From Candidatus Galacturonatibacter soehngenii (GTDB lineage: Bacteria; Bacillota; Clostridia; Lachnospirales; Lachnospiraceae), in the NCBI RefSeq assembly GCF_008830185.1, contig NZ_WAGX01000005.1, forward strand, positions 124,001 through 188,000: a stretch of 64,000 bases of DNA, given 5' to 3'. A program made the translations under genes and the position numbers. The notes below the pieces were generated by a model. It had not been told where the DNA came from. It saw only the letters and a program-made list of their open reading frames with translations, and ran no database searches. Shown here in pieces: positions 18,048 to 26,071 of the stretch (within the stretch, counting starts at the first letter, position 1; each line of letters starts with the position of its first letter).

Positions 18048-18066
18048 TAGAGCCATTTTAGAGCCA
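18048..18066 (+). other. Integrase arm-type sites, left
   Basis: Two direct TAGAGCCA repeats at 18048-18055 and 18059-18066, 11 bp apart (one helical turn). The same pair with the same 11-bp spacing lies at 58890-58908 beside attR, so together they would flank the core in the circular attP. Confidence 0.65.
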
Positions 18067-18120
18067 CGCATAAACTTAGGCATTTATATTTTGTAGCTAA
18101 TTATGCGTAAGTATTATTAA

Positions 18121-19344
18121 CTAACCATACCTTTTATGTGTAATATAGTTTCTTAATTCACTAATTGAATTGATTACTTTAAGATCATCTTTAGTTAACA
18201 AATTAATTATTATTAATTTTGATATTTCAATAATTTCGTCCATGTTTATTTTAGCTTCATCAGTTTGATTTCCATGAGCTATTTTTGAACGTACATCATA
18301 TAATTTTTTAAACCTATTTTCAATTTCTATTCTAGCTTCTAAGTTATCTCCTAATATAAATGCCACATATTCTGATATCTGTGCTGAGATACTCTTAGTT
18401 ATAAATCCCTGCTGATCTTGAAGTATACATTCTATCGCAAAGAAGCATTGTATAAATGCCATATTAACATCTTTTTCATTAATAGACATACCGACCCATT
18501 CTAATCCTCTTAATACTCTTTTCTGAATTTCTGTTTTGTTTTCTTTATTTAGTAAATCCCAAATAACACCATTGCCATTCTTATAATCAAAAAAATAACT
18601 ATCTAATTTGTTGTAACCATATCGAAAAGGATTATTATGATTATACTGTAGAAAATCATTGTTTCCTTTTAAAATAGAAAAATTCATTGACTCATCTTGA
18701 TAATTAAAAACCCCTAATTTCTTGTAACTTGTTCTGTCTCCCATCATATATCTCAATACATTATCTAATTGTTTAAAATTCTTATCAGCTAATTCTTCAG
18801 CCTTAGCGGGTTCCCTCGTAGCCACATGTGTCTCAACATAACAAATACCTCTTTTCTCATTTTCTAAGAATCTATTAATCCAATGTTCTTTCATTGGATT
18901 ATCTGGAATAAATCCTAATAAATATTCTTTTATATAACTAGCTGAGATAAATTTATATTTACCTTTATCTATAATATTTTCATTATAAAAACTCAATCCA
19001 TATAGTGGTCTTAGAAAAGTAAAATTAATTATCGGCAGTTTTAAAAAATAATTTTCTAGTTTCAGTATATCAATATCACTATCTTCTATAATTAAATCCA
19101 GTATTACATCCTCTGCATAATCAATTGTTACTTCTGGAGTCTTATTTGTAATCCATAGAAATAATTTATTTAAAGAATTTTTATATGACTCATATTTATG
19201 ATTATCATCTATATAAATTCTATAATTATCCTTGGTCCTTTCAAATATAATATTGTCATCATCTACAAATTCAGTTCTCTTTTTTACTGTTATACTTTCC
19301 TTTAAGATATTAAATTCTAATGCCACACTTTCTTTATTCACCAT
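18121..19344 (-). CDS. HEPN-domain protein (ApeA-like), candidate phage defence gene
   Basis: 407 residues; ATG after AAGGAGG. The C-terminal ~100 residues are helical with YDVRSKIAHGN (about residue 365), the Rx4H ribonuclease motif of HEPN domains, in the context seen in ApeA-like HEPN families. The N-terminal ~250 residues are unrecognised, acidic and mixed alpha/beta; this two-part layout resembles ApeA-type anti-phage proteins, where an infection sensed by the N-terminal part activates RNA cleavage. It sits at the prophage end beside attL, a usual place for lysogenic conversion genes, and is strongly AT-rich. Family placement is from the motif only; no antitoxin partner is visible. Confidence 0.6.
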   Translation of the reverse strand: MVNKESVALEFNILKESITVKKRTEFVDDDNIIFERTKDNYRIYIDDNHKYESYKNSLNKLFLWITNKTPEVTIDYAEDVILDLIIEDSDIDILKLENYFLKLPIINFTFLRPLYGLSFYNENIIDKGKYKFISASYIKEYLLGFIPDNPMKEHWINRFLENEKRGICYVETHVATREPAKAEELADKNFKQLDNVLRYMMGDRTSYKKLGVFNYQDESMNFSILKGNNDFLQYNHNNPFRYGYNKLDSYFFDYKNGNGVIWDLLNKENKTEIQKRVLRGLEWVGMSINEKDVNMAFIQCFFAIECILQDQQGFITKSISAQISEYVAFILGDNLEARIEIENRFKKLYDVRSKIAHGNQTDEAKINMDEIIEISKLIIINLLTKDDLKVINSISELRNYITHKRYG

Positions 19345-19397
19345 TAGCCTCCTTTTTTAGTAAATTATTTTTAACATATTATAGCACATTTAAATAA

Positions 19398-19430
19398 TAA
19401 AAATCGCCAGTACGTAACCAGCGATTTTTA
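19398..19430 (-). terminator. Terminator after the small membrane protein
   Basis: TAAAAATCGC / GCGATTTTTA stem, directly after the stop at 19435 on the minus strand and flanked by A/T runs on both sides. Confidence 0.75.
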
Positions 19431-19434
19431 TTAT

Positions 19435-19587
19435 CTATTTAGATGAATTTTTGTATATTATATATAATACTAAGGCAATAGCTAATGGACTTACAGTAGT
19501 TATAAAACTAGCGAATTTAAATAAATAACTAACTAATAGTAGCACTAACACTACTACTATTACCATATGTATTTTTTTTTGATACAT
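19435..19587 (-). CDS. Small two-helix membrane protein
   Basis: 50 residues; ATG preceded by AAAAGGAG. Reads MYQKKIHMVIVVVLVLLLVS, then YLFKFASF, a second hydrophobic run SPLAIALVLYIIY and a basic end KNSSK. Two probable membrane helices with positive ends. Has its own terminator and lies between the endolysin and the HEPN gene. Could be a superinfection or accessory lysis protein; function unknown. The 340 bases to its right (19588-19927) hold only the endolysin terminator. Confidence 0.6.
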   Translation of the reverse strand: MYQKKIHMVIVVVLVLLLVSYLFKFASFITTVSPLAIALVLYIIYKNSSK

Positions 19588-19740
19588 ATATTTTCTCCTT
19601 TTGTTTTTATTTCCAGCCTCAATAACAAAATGAAATAACCATGATTATTTCACTATTTATACATACCTCCTGCTTATCTCAAGTGTAAATCTTTCGAGAA
19701 ACATACAAATTCCTGTCTGCTATCAAGTAGCTATAAAAAA

Positions 19741-19768
19741 TAAAAACAATTGGAATAAATCCCAATTT
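19741..19768 (-). terminator. Terminator of the lysis genes
   Basis: Minus strand AAATTGGG-atttat-TCCAATT followed by GTTTTTATTTTTTA, about 160 bases beyond the endolysin stop. Confidence 0.6.
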
Positions 19769-19927
19769 ACTCCTTGCTGATTGAATTAAAACGCTTTAAT
19801 CTCAATCTATAAAAAATTATTCTTCCTTTTACATACCTAAAAATTCAATATTTAAGCTAGATGTAATTTATTATAGATTATATAGAAAAATTTTACAAGT
19901 TTTTCCTCATATTTCTACATTTTTCAT

Positions 19928-20857
19928 TTATCTTTGTTTTAAAAATGTACTAAAAAATACAACTCCTGCAATTTTATCTTGATTCAAATTATTATCCCTC
20001 TGGCACTGTCCTAGTGCCGTTGCTGAATCTTCTGTAAATTCTTCTCTAAACGCTTGAGGATTATAACCGTACAAATACAAAATAGCTTGTACAATCTTAG
20101 CAGACACATCCTTCGTCCCTTCCTTGACTATTAGATATTTCTTAACTGCATCATTTGTCTTAGTCCCATATTCTCCGTCTACTGTTAGATTTGCCCCTAA
20201 GCTATTCAAATGAACCTGTAAAACAATAGTTAAGGCTGCTCTGGTCTTATTGCCCCTTAGACCATCTTCTACTAAAAGTTTGTATCCAGTAAGCTTGCAC
20301 TTCTTAAAATACTCTCCATATTCCTGGTTAAGCCATTTTTGTACAAGTATGATGTTCGCTTTTATTTCCCTTGCGGATAATCCAGCACTGGATGGAGATA
20401 AAATTTCTTGGTCTACTACACCTTTTAAGAATAGTGCTTGCTCTGCTTTTCTTCTAACTTTTAGTCCTTCTTCAAAAGAAGTACCTTTGTTAATATATAG
20501 AAGCATCTTTTCAGCAATCACACTTCTTGAACGTAGACCATTTGCAGTAAGTTGATTTATACTACCTAGATTATGTGCAAAGCTTACTAGGGCATCAAAC
20601 TCATTTTGATTCCATGTATATCTTTTATAAAAGCTATTAACATTAGCTTCACTCCTTGCTAAGTCATCTTGTAGTAATTCTAACGCTTGTTCCATTGTAA
20701 TTGTCATGCCAGCGCAAACATTTTTCTTAAAAAACTTTACATATCCTGTATGGCCATAGCCAATCGTCCATTTTTTTGCTGGGCATAAATAAGCTGCAAG
20801 TCTACACCCTTCAAATCGCTTTATCAGTTCTATTCCGACACTACTTGTTTTCCTCAT
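19928..20857 (-). CDS. Endolysin: GH24 muramidase with C-terminal binding domain
   Basis: 309 residues from ATG 20857 (AGAGGAAAGCAT upstream); the longer frame to 20923 overlaps the holin and is not used. Residues ~5-150 are T4-type lysozyme: catalytic Glu in LIKRFEGCRLAAY, then WTIGYGHTG, and NQNEFDALVSFAHNLG. Residues ~165-309 look like tandem peptidoglycan-binding repeats (VQKWLNQEYGEYF, LLVEDGLRGNKTRAAL, LTVDGEYGTKTNDAV). Cleaves the glycan backbone at the end of the lytic cycle. No signal peptide, so release depends on the holin next to it. Confidence 0.9.
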   Translation of the reverse strand: MRKTSSVGIELIKRFEGCRLAAYLCPAKKWTIGYGHTGYVKFFKKNVCAGMTITMEQALELLQDDLARSEANVNSFYKRYTWNQNEFDALVSFAHNLGSINQLTANGLRSRSVIAEKMLLYINKGTSFEEGLKVRRKAEQALFLKGVVDQEILSPSSAGLSAREIKANIILVQKWLNQEYGEYFKKCKLTGYKLLVEDGLRGNKTRAALTIVLQVHLNSLGANLTVDGEYGTKTNDAVKKYLIVKEGTKDVSAKIVQAILYLYGYNPQAFREEFTEDSATALGQCQRDNNLNQDKIAGVVFFSTFLKQR

Positions 20858-20894
20858 ATGCTTTCCTCTTTTCTTTTTAAAAAAGAGAGTGATT

Positions 20895-21182
20895 TTACTC
20901 ACCCTCTGTATCTGATTTCCCATCTATATTAATAAGATTTCTTAGCATTTCATATAATCCAGTCGAAGCTAGACCACTTATCATTCCCCCCAAAATCACC
21001 GCTGCATTTACATTACCTAAGTTTGTTACTATTGCAATAATAGTGCCCATGCATAACATTGTGATTGGTATATACTTGTTGTTAAACCACGTAAATGCTT
21101 GCTTTAAAGCAAACCCAACGCATAAGCAAATTCCTAAAATAATAGTGTCAATGTTCTGTAGTAAAAAAGTTAAATCTTTCAT
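20895..21182 (-). CDS. Phage holin
   Basis: 95 residues. N-terminal hydrophobic segment IDTIILGICLCVGFALKQAF, then MLCMGTIIAIVTNL and AVILGGMISGLASTGLYEML, with a charged C-terminus (DGKSDTEGE). This profile and its place between XhlA and the endolysin fit a small holin that forms membrane lesions. It starts 3 bases after the XhlA-like stop. Confidence 0.8.
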   Translation of the reverse strand: MKDLTFLLQNIDTIILGICLCVGFALKQAFTWFNNKYIPITMLCMGTIIAIVTNLGNVNAAVILGGMISGLASTGLYEMLRNLINIDGKSDTEGE

Positions 21183-21185
21183 AGT

Positions 21186-21425
21186 TTACCTCGCTCCTTC
21201 TAAATCACTTATTCTGTGATTTATTACTTTGATTTGTTCATTGGTTACTGTTGTTGCTTTTTCAAGTGCGTATGTACGCTCAATAACTGTGTTGTGCTTA
21301 TCTACTTTCTTTTCCAGTTGTTCGATTCTATAATTCGTTAATTTACTTGATGCTATTACCCCGAAACCACTGCCTACAATAGTTCCTAGCAAGGATACTA
21401 GCGCAACTATAATTGTTGAATCCAT
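21186..21425 (-). CDS. XhlA-like membrane/coiled-coil lysis accessory protein
   Basis: 79 residues from ATG 21425 after GAGGAAAA; an in-frame start at 21500 runs through the XkdX stop region and is rejected. A single N-terminal membrane helix (IIVALVSLLGTIVGSGFG) is followed by a long amphipathic coiled coil (YRIEQLEKKVDKHN to NHRISDLE). This is the hemolysin XhlA-type arrangement commonly found before holin and endolysin in Firmicute phages, though in XhlA itself the order is coil then helix, so the family call is loose. Confidence 0.6.
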   Translation of the reverse strand: MDSTIIVALVSLLGTIVGSGFGVIASSKLTNYRIEQLEKKVDKHNTVIERTYALEKATTVTNEQIKVINHRISDLEGAR

Positions 21426-21450
21426 TTTTCCTCTTTTCTGCCTTGCAGGC

Positions 21451-21567
21451 CTAATTATTTTCAATAATCTGCTGTTTCTCTGTTTCAGAAATCCATCCAA
21501 GTTCTAGGGCTTTAACAAGGACAATTACTCCATTCGCCTTATAAAGTCTCGTCAACGTCTGTTTCAT
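21451..21567 (-). CDS. XkdX family small phage protein
   Basis: 38 residues, ATG after GAAGGTGAAGCAG. Contains LYKANGVIVLVKALELGWIS followed by ETEKQQIIENN, which fits the short XkdX family that lies between tail fibre genes and the holin in many Bacillus/Clostridium phages. Function unknown. IS110 copy 1 lies immediately upstream without breaking the gene. Confidence 0.7.
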   Translation of the reverse strand: MKQTLTRLYKANGVIVLVKALELGWISETEKQQIIENN

Positions 21568-21603
21568 CTGCTTCACCTTCTCGTATTATATAGTAGTAGT
21601 GTT

Positions 21604-21760
21604 TATAGTCCCTCTCCAAGGACTGTATGCTATACTAATGGAGATACTGTGGATTGGTGCTCACCTTCTACCACTTGATGGTTACAGAAAGACTCCAACC
21701 ACAATCTCTTTGTATATTTGTTAATCAGTTAGATACCGCATGACGGTTTATTTAGAACGA
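21604..21760 (+). ncRNA. Candidate bridge RNA of IS110 copy 1
   Basis: The leader folds into a TATAG..AGTCC/GGACT..CTATA hairpin (21604-21633) and a second stem made of GAGAT, GTGG, TTGG (21641-21657) against CCAA, CCAC, ATCTC (21695-21708), nested in the right order around a 37-base loop. IS110-group elements carry their guide (bridge) RNA in this 5' region. Guide pairing to target or donor was not resolved. Confidence 0.5.
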
Positions 21761-21826
21761 GAATACAATCGCAAGGAGTATCCGTGGTTCCAAACAGTAT
21801 CAAATACATTTCAAAGGAGAATTGCT

Positions 21827-23002
21827 ATGATATACGCAGGAATTGATATTGCAAAGGATAAGCATGATTGCTTTATCACTAACTCAGATGGTGAAGTGCT
21901 CTTTAAAGCATTTACCTTTCCAAACAACCGAGATGGTTTTGATGAACTCTATCAGAAAATCATATCCGTTACAGATGATTTAACCGAAGTAAAAGTAGGA
22001 CTTGAAGCCACAGGACACTACAGTTATAACATCTTGGGATATCTTCTTGATAAAGGTCTGACCACCTTTGTTATCAACCCGTTACATACCAACCTTTACA
22101 GAAAAAGTCTAAGCCTTAGAAAGACGAAAACGGATAAAGTTGATGCCCATACGATTGCTACAATGCTTATGTCTGATGTGAACTTAAAGTCCTACTCAGA
22201 CACATCTTACCATAATGAAGAATTGAAGTCACTAACTCGCTATCGTTTTGATAAAGTTAAGGAACGTGCCAAGTTAAAAACCTCCATTTCCCGTCTTGTT
22301 ACAATTCTTTTTCCAGAACTGGAGAAACATGTGCCAACACTCCATATGGCATCTGTTTATGCTTTATTATCTGAGTTTCCAAGTGCATCTGATATTTCAT
22401 CAGCTCATTTGACTAGGCTGACAAATCTACTTTCTGTTTCTTCTAAAGGTCACTATGGAAAAGATACTGCTAATCTTTTCAGAGAAGCAGCAAGGACATC
22501 CATTGGTTCTCATATGCCTGCCAAATCTCTGGAACTAAAGCATACCATCAGACTGATTAAGGAACTAAATTCTGAAATCAATGAAATTGAATCCCAAATC
22601 AAATCTATCATGGACAATATCAATTCACCAATTCTAAGCATTCCAGGTATCAACTACCGTATGGGTTCCATGATTATTGCTGAAATCGGTGATTTTTCTT
22701 ATTTTGATTCTCCTGATAAGATACTCGCTTATGCAGGTTTATCACCATCTACTTATCAATCCGGTCAACTAGATTCTTCCTATGCACGCATGGAAAAACG
22801 GGGTTCCAAATATCTACGATACGCTCTATTTAACGCAACTATATTTGTGTGTCATTGGGATCCAACCTTTTCAGCTTACCTTGCCAAAAAACGCTCTGAA
22901 GGTAAGCATTATTATGTTGCAATATCACATGCTGCTAAAAAACTCGTCAGAGTAATTTACCGGTTAGAAAAATCCGGACAATCCTACATCAAAGCAGCTT
23001 AA
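21827..23002 (+). CDS. IS110-family transposase (DEDD recombinase)
   Basis: 391 residues from ATG 21827 (AAAGGAGAATTGCT upstream); the frame extends to 21740 without a ribosome site. The N-terminal RuvC-like DEDD domain shows YAGIDIAKDKHDCF, KVGLEATGHYSYN and KTDKVDAHTIA. The C-terminal Transposase_20 domain has LSIPGINYRMGSMIIAEIG and the likely nucleophilic serine in TYQSGQL, then GSKYLRYALF. Both halves are intact, so it could be active. Different from the second copy at 53.5 kb. Confidence 0.93.
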   Translation: MIYAGIDIAKDKHDCFITNSDGEVLFKAFTFPNNRDGFDELYQKIISVTDDLTEVKVGLEATGHYSYNILGYLLDKGLTTFVINPLHTNLYRKSLSLRKTKTDKVDAHTIATMLMSDVNLKSYSDTSYHNEELKSLTRYRFDKVKERAKLKTSISRLVTILFPELEKHVPTLHMASVYALLSEFPSASDISSAHLTRLTNLLSVSSKGHYGKDTANLFREAARTSIGSHMPAKSLELKHTIRLIKELNSEINEIESQIKSIMDNINSPILSIPGINYRMGSMIIAEIGDFSYFDSPDKILAYAGLSPSTYQSGQLDSSYARMEKRGSKYLRYALFNATIFVCHWDPTFSAYLAKKRSEGKHYYVAISHAAKKLVRVIYRLEKSGQSYIKAA

Positions 23003-23140
23003 GTTTTTAATAAAAATGTCTCCTTATTGAGCACCTGTTAAGATGCTCTATTTGTCATGCAGTTTTCAATGTTCAAATATATGAAATGCATATCCGCAAT
23101 TCATTCAAAAAAATATCATTTTAGACTTGACTTTTAATAG

Positions 23141-23524
23141 TTAGTCTTTCTGTTCTGATTCGCTTGTTAGTTCTATTCCTAACGTATTTAATACGAGTGT
23201 GTCTATTGTTTCTTGTAGTTCTTTAAGCTTCTGCTTAGTAGTATCAATATCCTTTAATGTAAATGTAGCAATCAACTTGCTTTCCACTGTTTCTTCATCC
23301 GCTACGCTCTGTAATTCAGCCTTATCCAAAGTCTTATTGTTATAGATAGACATTTCAATACCTGTTTCACTTAGAAACGTAATCTTGCTTAAGTTATCAT
23401 CTTTAAACTTGATGTACTGCTCCAGGAAAGCTTCTTGACTTGGGACTTCAACCTTTACAGAATTGGGCGTTGCTCCATTTTGGATTTCAATTAGATCACC
23501 ATTGTTTAATTGCAATTTTTCCAT
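23141..23524 (-). CDS. Small phage tail-region protein (XkdW-like position)
   Basis: 127 residues, ATG after GGAAAATAC-like purine-rich sequence. Acidic, beta-rich first half (KLQLNNGDLIEIQNGA, TFLSETGIEMSIYNN) and a C-terminal coiled coil (TKQKLKELQETIDTL). In related phages a protein of this size lies between the tail fibres and XkdX. No function known. IS110 copy 1 separates it from XkdX. Confidence 0.55.
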   Translation of the reverse strand: MEKLQLNNGDLIEIQNGATPNSVKVEVPSQEAFLEQYIKFKDDNLSKITFLSETGIEMSIYNNKTLDKAELQSVADEETVESKLIATFTLKDIDTTKQKLKELQETIDTLVLNTLGIELTSESEQKD

Positions 23525-23671
23525 GTATTTTCCTTTCTGCTTTTTTGCATAAAAATAAGCCTTAACAGGCTCGTTATTGGTTTCTTTCTTTTACTTTACT
23601 TCCATCAATTTAGGCATTATTATATACTTTTTTCATATAATATAAAAATAAATTTATTCATGAGGCTTAAC

Positions 23672-24955
23672 ATGATAATACACATTGTTAAATCGGGAGA
23701 TACAATTCAATCAATAGCTCAATTTTACGAAATCTCTACTGATAAACTTATGTACGATAATGAACTTAATAACGTTGATGAATTGGCAATCGGACAATCG
23801 CTTGTTATTGTAAAACCAGATATTACTTACACCATTCAAGAGGGTGATACATTATTAAATATAGCTGACAAGTTTGATGTCTCTTTAATTCAATTATTAG
23901 CAAATAATCCTTATTTATCGGATAGAGAGTATCTATATCCTGGAGATACTATTGTTATTAAATATACAAAAAAAAGGGTCATAACAACCCATGGTAACAC
24001 GGTACCCACTATTAATAAAACTACTCTCAGAAAGACTCTACCTTATTTAACTTACATATCTGTACTAAATTATACTGCTAAAAATGATGGATCCATTATT
24101 CAGCATTATGATGATACCGAAATCATCCAGATTTCAAAAGCTTACGGTGTTGCTCCTCTCATGTTGTTAACAACATTAACCATTCAAGGAGAAGCAAACA
24201 TAGCAGCAGACCTTGATATACTTTTAAACAACGAATTTCAAGAAACACAAATACAAAATATATTAAATACTCTAAAGTCTAAAGGTTATTACGGTTTAAA
24301 CCTTTCTCTACAATATATTAGTACATCAAACATCCAATTTTACGAGCAATATTTTACAAACGTAACGAGTCGGTTGAACGCAGAGGGCTATCAGGTATTT
24401 GTAACTATTAATCCTAACATAAAAGAATTAAATAAAGAGATTAACTTTGAAAAAATAAATTATTCCCTTATAAATCAACTAGCACAAAACATAATATTTA
24501 CTAGTTATGAATGGGCATTTAATGTTAACCCTCCATCTCCTATTACGTCTGTGCACCGAACGAAAGTATTTTTGGATTATATTCTTAATTTCATCCCGTC
24601 TGATAAGATTATTATTGGTATTGCAACTTTAGGCTATGATTGGACATTGCCATATGCAGAAGGCATTTCTAATGTCAATCTTATATCATTTGATAATGTT
24701 AACAACTTAGCTAGTCTTTATAAATCAACTATTCAATTTGATGATGTGTCTCAAACACCTTTTTTTACTTATACTAGGGATGAATTAGAACTTCATGCTG
24801 TTTGGTTTATTAACTCACAAACTATTAATGCCATTCTAGATTTAGTAACAGAGTATAATCTAAAAGGAATAAGTGTATGGAATATAACTGTTTTCAATCC
24901 CCAGTTATGGCTTATGGTTAATTCTCAATATGAAATCGAAAAAATTAAATTATAA
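23672..24955 (+). CDS. LysM plus GH18-like protein with degenerate active site
   Basis: 427 residues from ATG 23672, 6 bases after GAGG; a frame open to 23510 lacks a ribosome site. Two LysM repeats (IHIVKSGDTIQSIAQFYE, ITYTIQEGDTLLNIADKF, residues ~1-100) bind peptidoglycan. The rest has the YaaH/SleL-type GH18 fold: LKSKGYYGLNLSLQYI at about residue 206 and WFINSQTINAILDL, LKGISVWNIT near the end. The family's DGxxxDxE strand would read like GYDGVNIDFE; here the acids are replaced (Y, S, Q), so chitinase-type catalysis is unlikely. Plus-strand gene in a minus-strand structural module: a cargo gene. Confidence 0.8.
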   Translation: MIIHIVKSGDTIQSIAQFYEISTDKLMYDNELNNVDELAIGQSLVIVKPDITYTIQEGDTLLNIADKFDVSLIQLLANNPYLSDREYLYPGDTIVIKYTKKRVITTHGNTVPTINKTTLRKTLPYLTYISVLNYTAKNDGSIIQHYDDTEIIQISKAYGVAPLMLLTTLTIQGEANIAADLDILLNNEFQETQIQNILNTLKSKGYYGLNLSLQYISTSNIQFYEQYFTNVTSRLNAEGYQVFVTINPNIKELNKEINFEKINYSLINQLAQNIIFTSYEWAFNVNPPSPITSVHRTKVFLDYILNFIPSDKIIIGIATLGYDWTLPYAEGISNVNLISFDNVNNLASLYKSTIQFDDVSQTPFFTYTRDELELHAVWFINSQTINAILDLVTEYNLKGISVWNITVFNPQLWLMVNSQYEIEKIKL

Positions 24956-25014
24956 TTTATTACTTTCCGCTCAGTTCATAGTTAATTTTTATTAGGTTCA
25001 TAGATCTTTAATAT

Positions 25015-25049
25015 ATTACGAACTACAAAAAATTATTGTAGTTCGTAAT
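25015..25049. repeat. Perfect 14-bp hairpin
   Basis: ATTACGAACTACAA / TTGTAGTTCGTAAT with a 7-base loop, about 60 bases past the LysM/GH18 stop. No T run on either side; may still end transcription or protect an RNA 3' end. Confidence 0.55.
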
Positions 25050-25073
25050 TAGATAAAGTTCAGATTAAACCAC

Positions 25074-25097
25074 CAAAAAAGCACCCCGAAGGATACT
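25074..25097 (-). terminator. Terminator, copy 4 of the four-copy family
   Basis: Minus strand AGTATCC-TTCG-GGGTGC-TTTTTT, 17 bases beyond the discoidin-domain gene. Confidence 0.75.
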
Positions 25098-25113
25098 TTC
25101 TTAATTATACTTT

Positions 25114-25935
25114 TTAATTATATTCCATTATTTCAAAACTTGAAATTTTGTCAAAAGATAAATACTCGTTTCTACTTACAAATCCACCTGTAGTAGCTTT
25201 TGCAAATGTATAATATGCTTTACCACTTCCATTGGAGCGATTATCATACCATAATAAGTAATCTTGTTTAATAGCTGAATCTACGTGATACTCTTTAATT
25301 TCACCCGTAACCATTGTAATGTAAATAGTCGCATTGGCACCTTGTGGAACTGTTTCCATCATTTCAAGCTCACCAATTGTAATAGTACGAGATTGTGGAT
25401 ATTTAGCAGATGGATTATCTACAATTGAACTTACATTTATTCTGTACTTAAGATAAGAATTAGTATTTTCTAATGTAAACTCTTTTTTAGAGCTTACATT
25501 CCAGTCAGTTATATTTGTCTGAGTGTCTAAAACTACCCACGTGCCTTCTTCTTCATCATACGCTTCAAATGTCCAATCTTTTGGAGATTGCCATATGTAT
25601 TCAACCCAATTTCTCGGTTGGAGTGTATATTTAGTAATAATTTTATTTTCTGGAAACTCATATTCAAGCCAACCTGTTTTACTATTTAATGCTTGCCAAC
25701 AACTTGTTTTCACGACACTATGATCAAATGCTAAGTACTCTGGCGTTAAACTCCCATCAGAGTTAACAGAAACACTACTTGCACTTGCTTTACCACTAGG
25801 TGATGTATTACTTGTCATTTTAGGTATTAGATTTTCTGTATATTGTATCTCTTCCGCTTTAACAACGGTGTTAGGAAAGTTTAAAACAAATCCTAAAATT
25901 AATAGTACACATAATATTTTCTTTAGTTTTTTCAT
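25114..25935 (-). CDS. Secreted protein with discoidin (F5/8 type C) domain
   Basis: 273 residues; ATG after AGAGGGAG. Sec signal peptide (KKLKKILCVLLILGFVLNFP, cut near VVKAEE). Residues ~40-195 look like a galactose-binding/discoidin fold: LTPEYLAFDHSVVKTSCWQA, GWLEYEFPENKIITKYTLQP, SPKDWTFEAYDEEEGTWVVL and TITIGELEM. The last ~75 residues are a separate beta-rich part (ATIYITMVTGEIKEYHV). Family members bind carbohydrates. It has its own promoter-like element and terminator shared with the host-side gene at 16675, so it is a lysogen-expressed cargo gene rather than a tail part. May coat or modify the lysogen surface. Confidence 0.7.
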   Translation of the reverse strand: MKKLKKILCVLLILGFVLNFPNTVVKAEEIQYTENLIPKMTSNTSPSGKASASSVSVNSDGSLTPEYLAFDHSVVKTSCWQALNSKTGWLEYEFPENKIITKYTLQPRNWVEYIWQSPKDWTFEAYDEEEGTWVVLDTQTNITDWNVSSKKEFTLENTNSYLKYRINVSSIVDNPSAKYPQSRTITIGELEMMETVPQGANATIYITMVTGEIKEYHVDSAIKQDYLLWYDNRSNGSGKAYYTFAKATTGGFVSRNEYLSFDKISSFEIMEYN

Positions 25936-25993
25936 AAATTACTCCCTCTTATTTGTTATTATTTACTCCAGTATAATTGTCAAATTTTGGAAA

Positions 25994-26039
25994 TATAAGT
26001 CTTATTTTTGACAAATTATTATGGTAGCATATAAGTTTA
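25994..26039 (-). promoter_or_regulatory. Conserved 46-bp upstream element, copy B
   Basis: Minus strand TAAACTTATAT, 14 bases, TTGTCAAAAATAAGACTTAT-A; matches copy A at 17668-17713 in both blocks and in spacing. It begins about 60 bases upstream of the discoidin-domain gene. Confidence 0.55.
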
Positions 26040-26071
26040 GATATATTGTCCTCTTGGTAAAAAAGTATAGA

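Larger units (their letters stand above)
21590..23120 (+). mobile_element. IS110-family insertion sequence, copy 1
   Basis: Transposase gene on the plus strand with about 230 bases of folded noncoding DNA before it and about 120 bases after. It lies between the XkdX gene and the 127-residue tail gene. Ends are approximate because IS110 elements lack terminal inverted repeats; no target duplication is evident. Confidence 0.7.
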
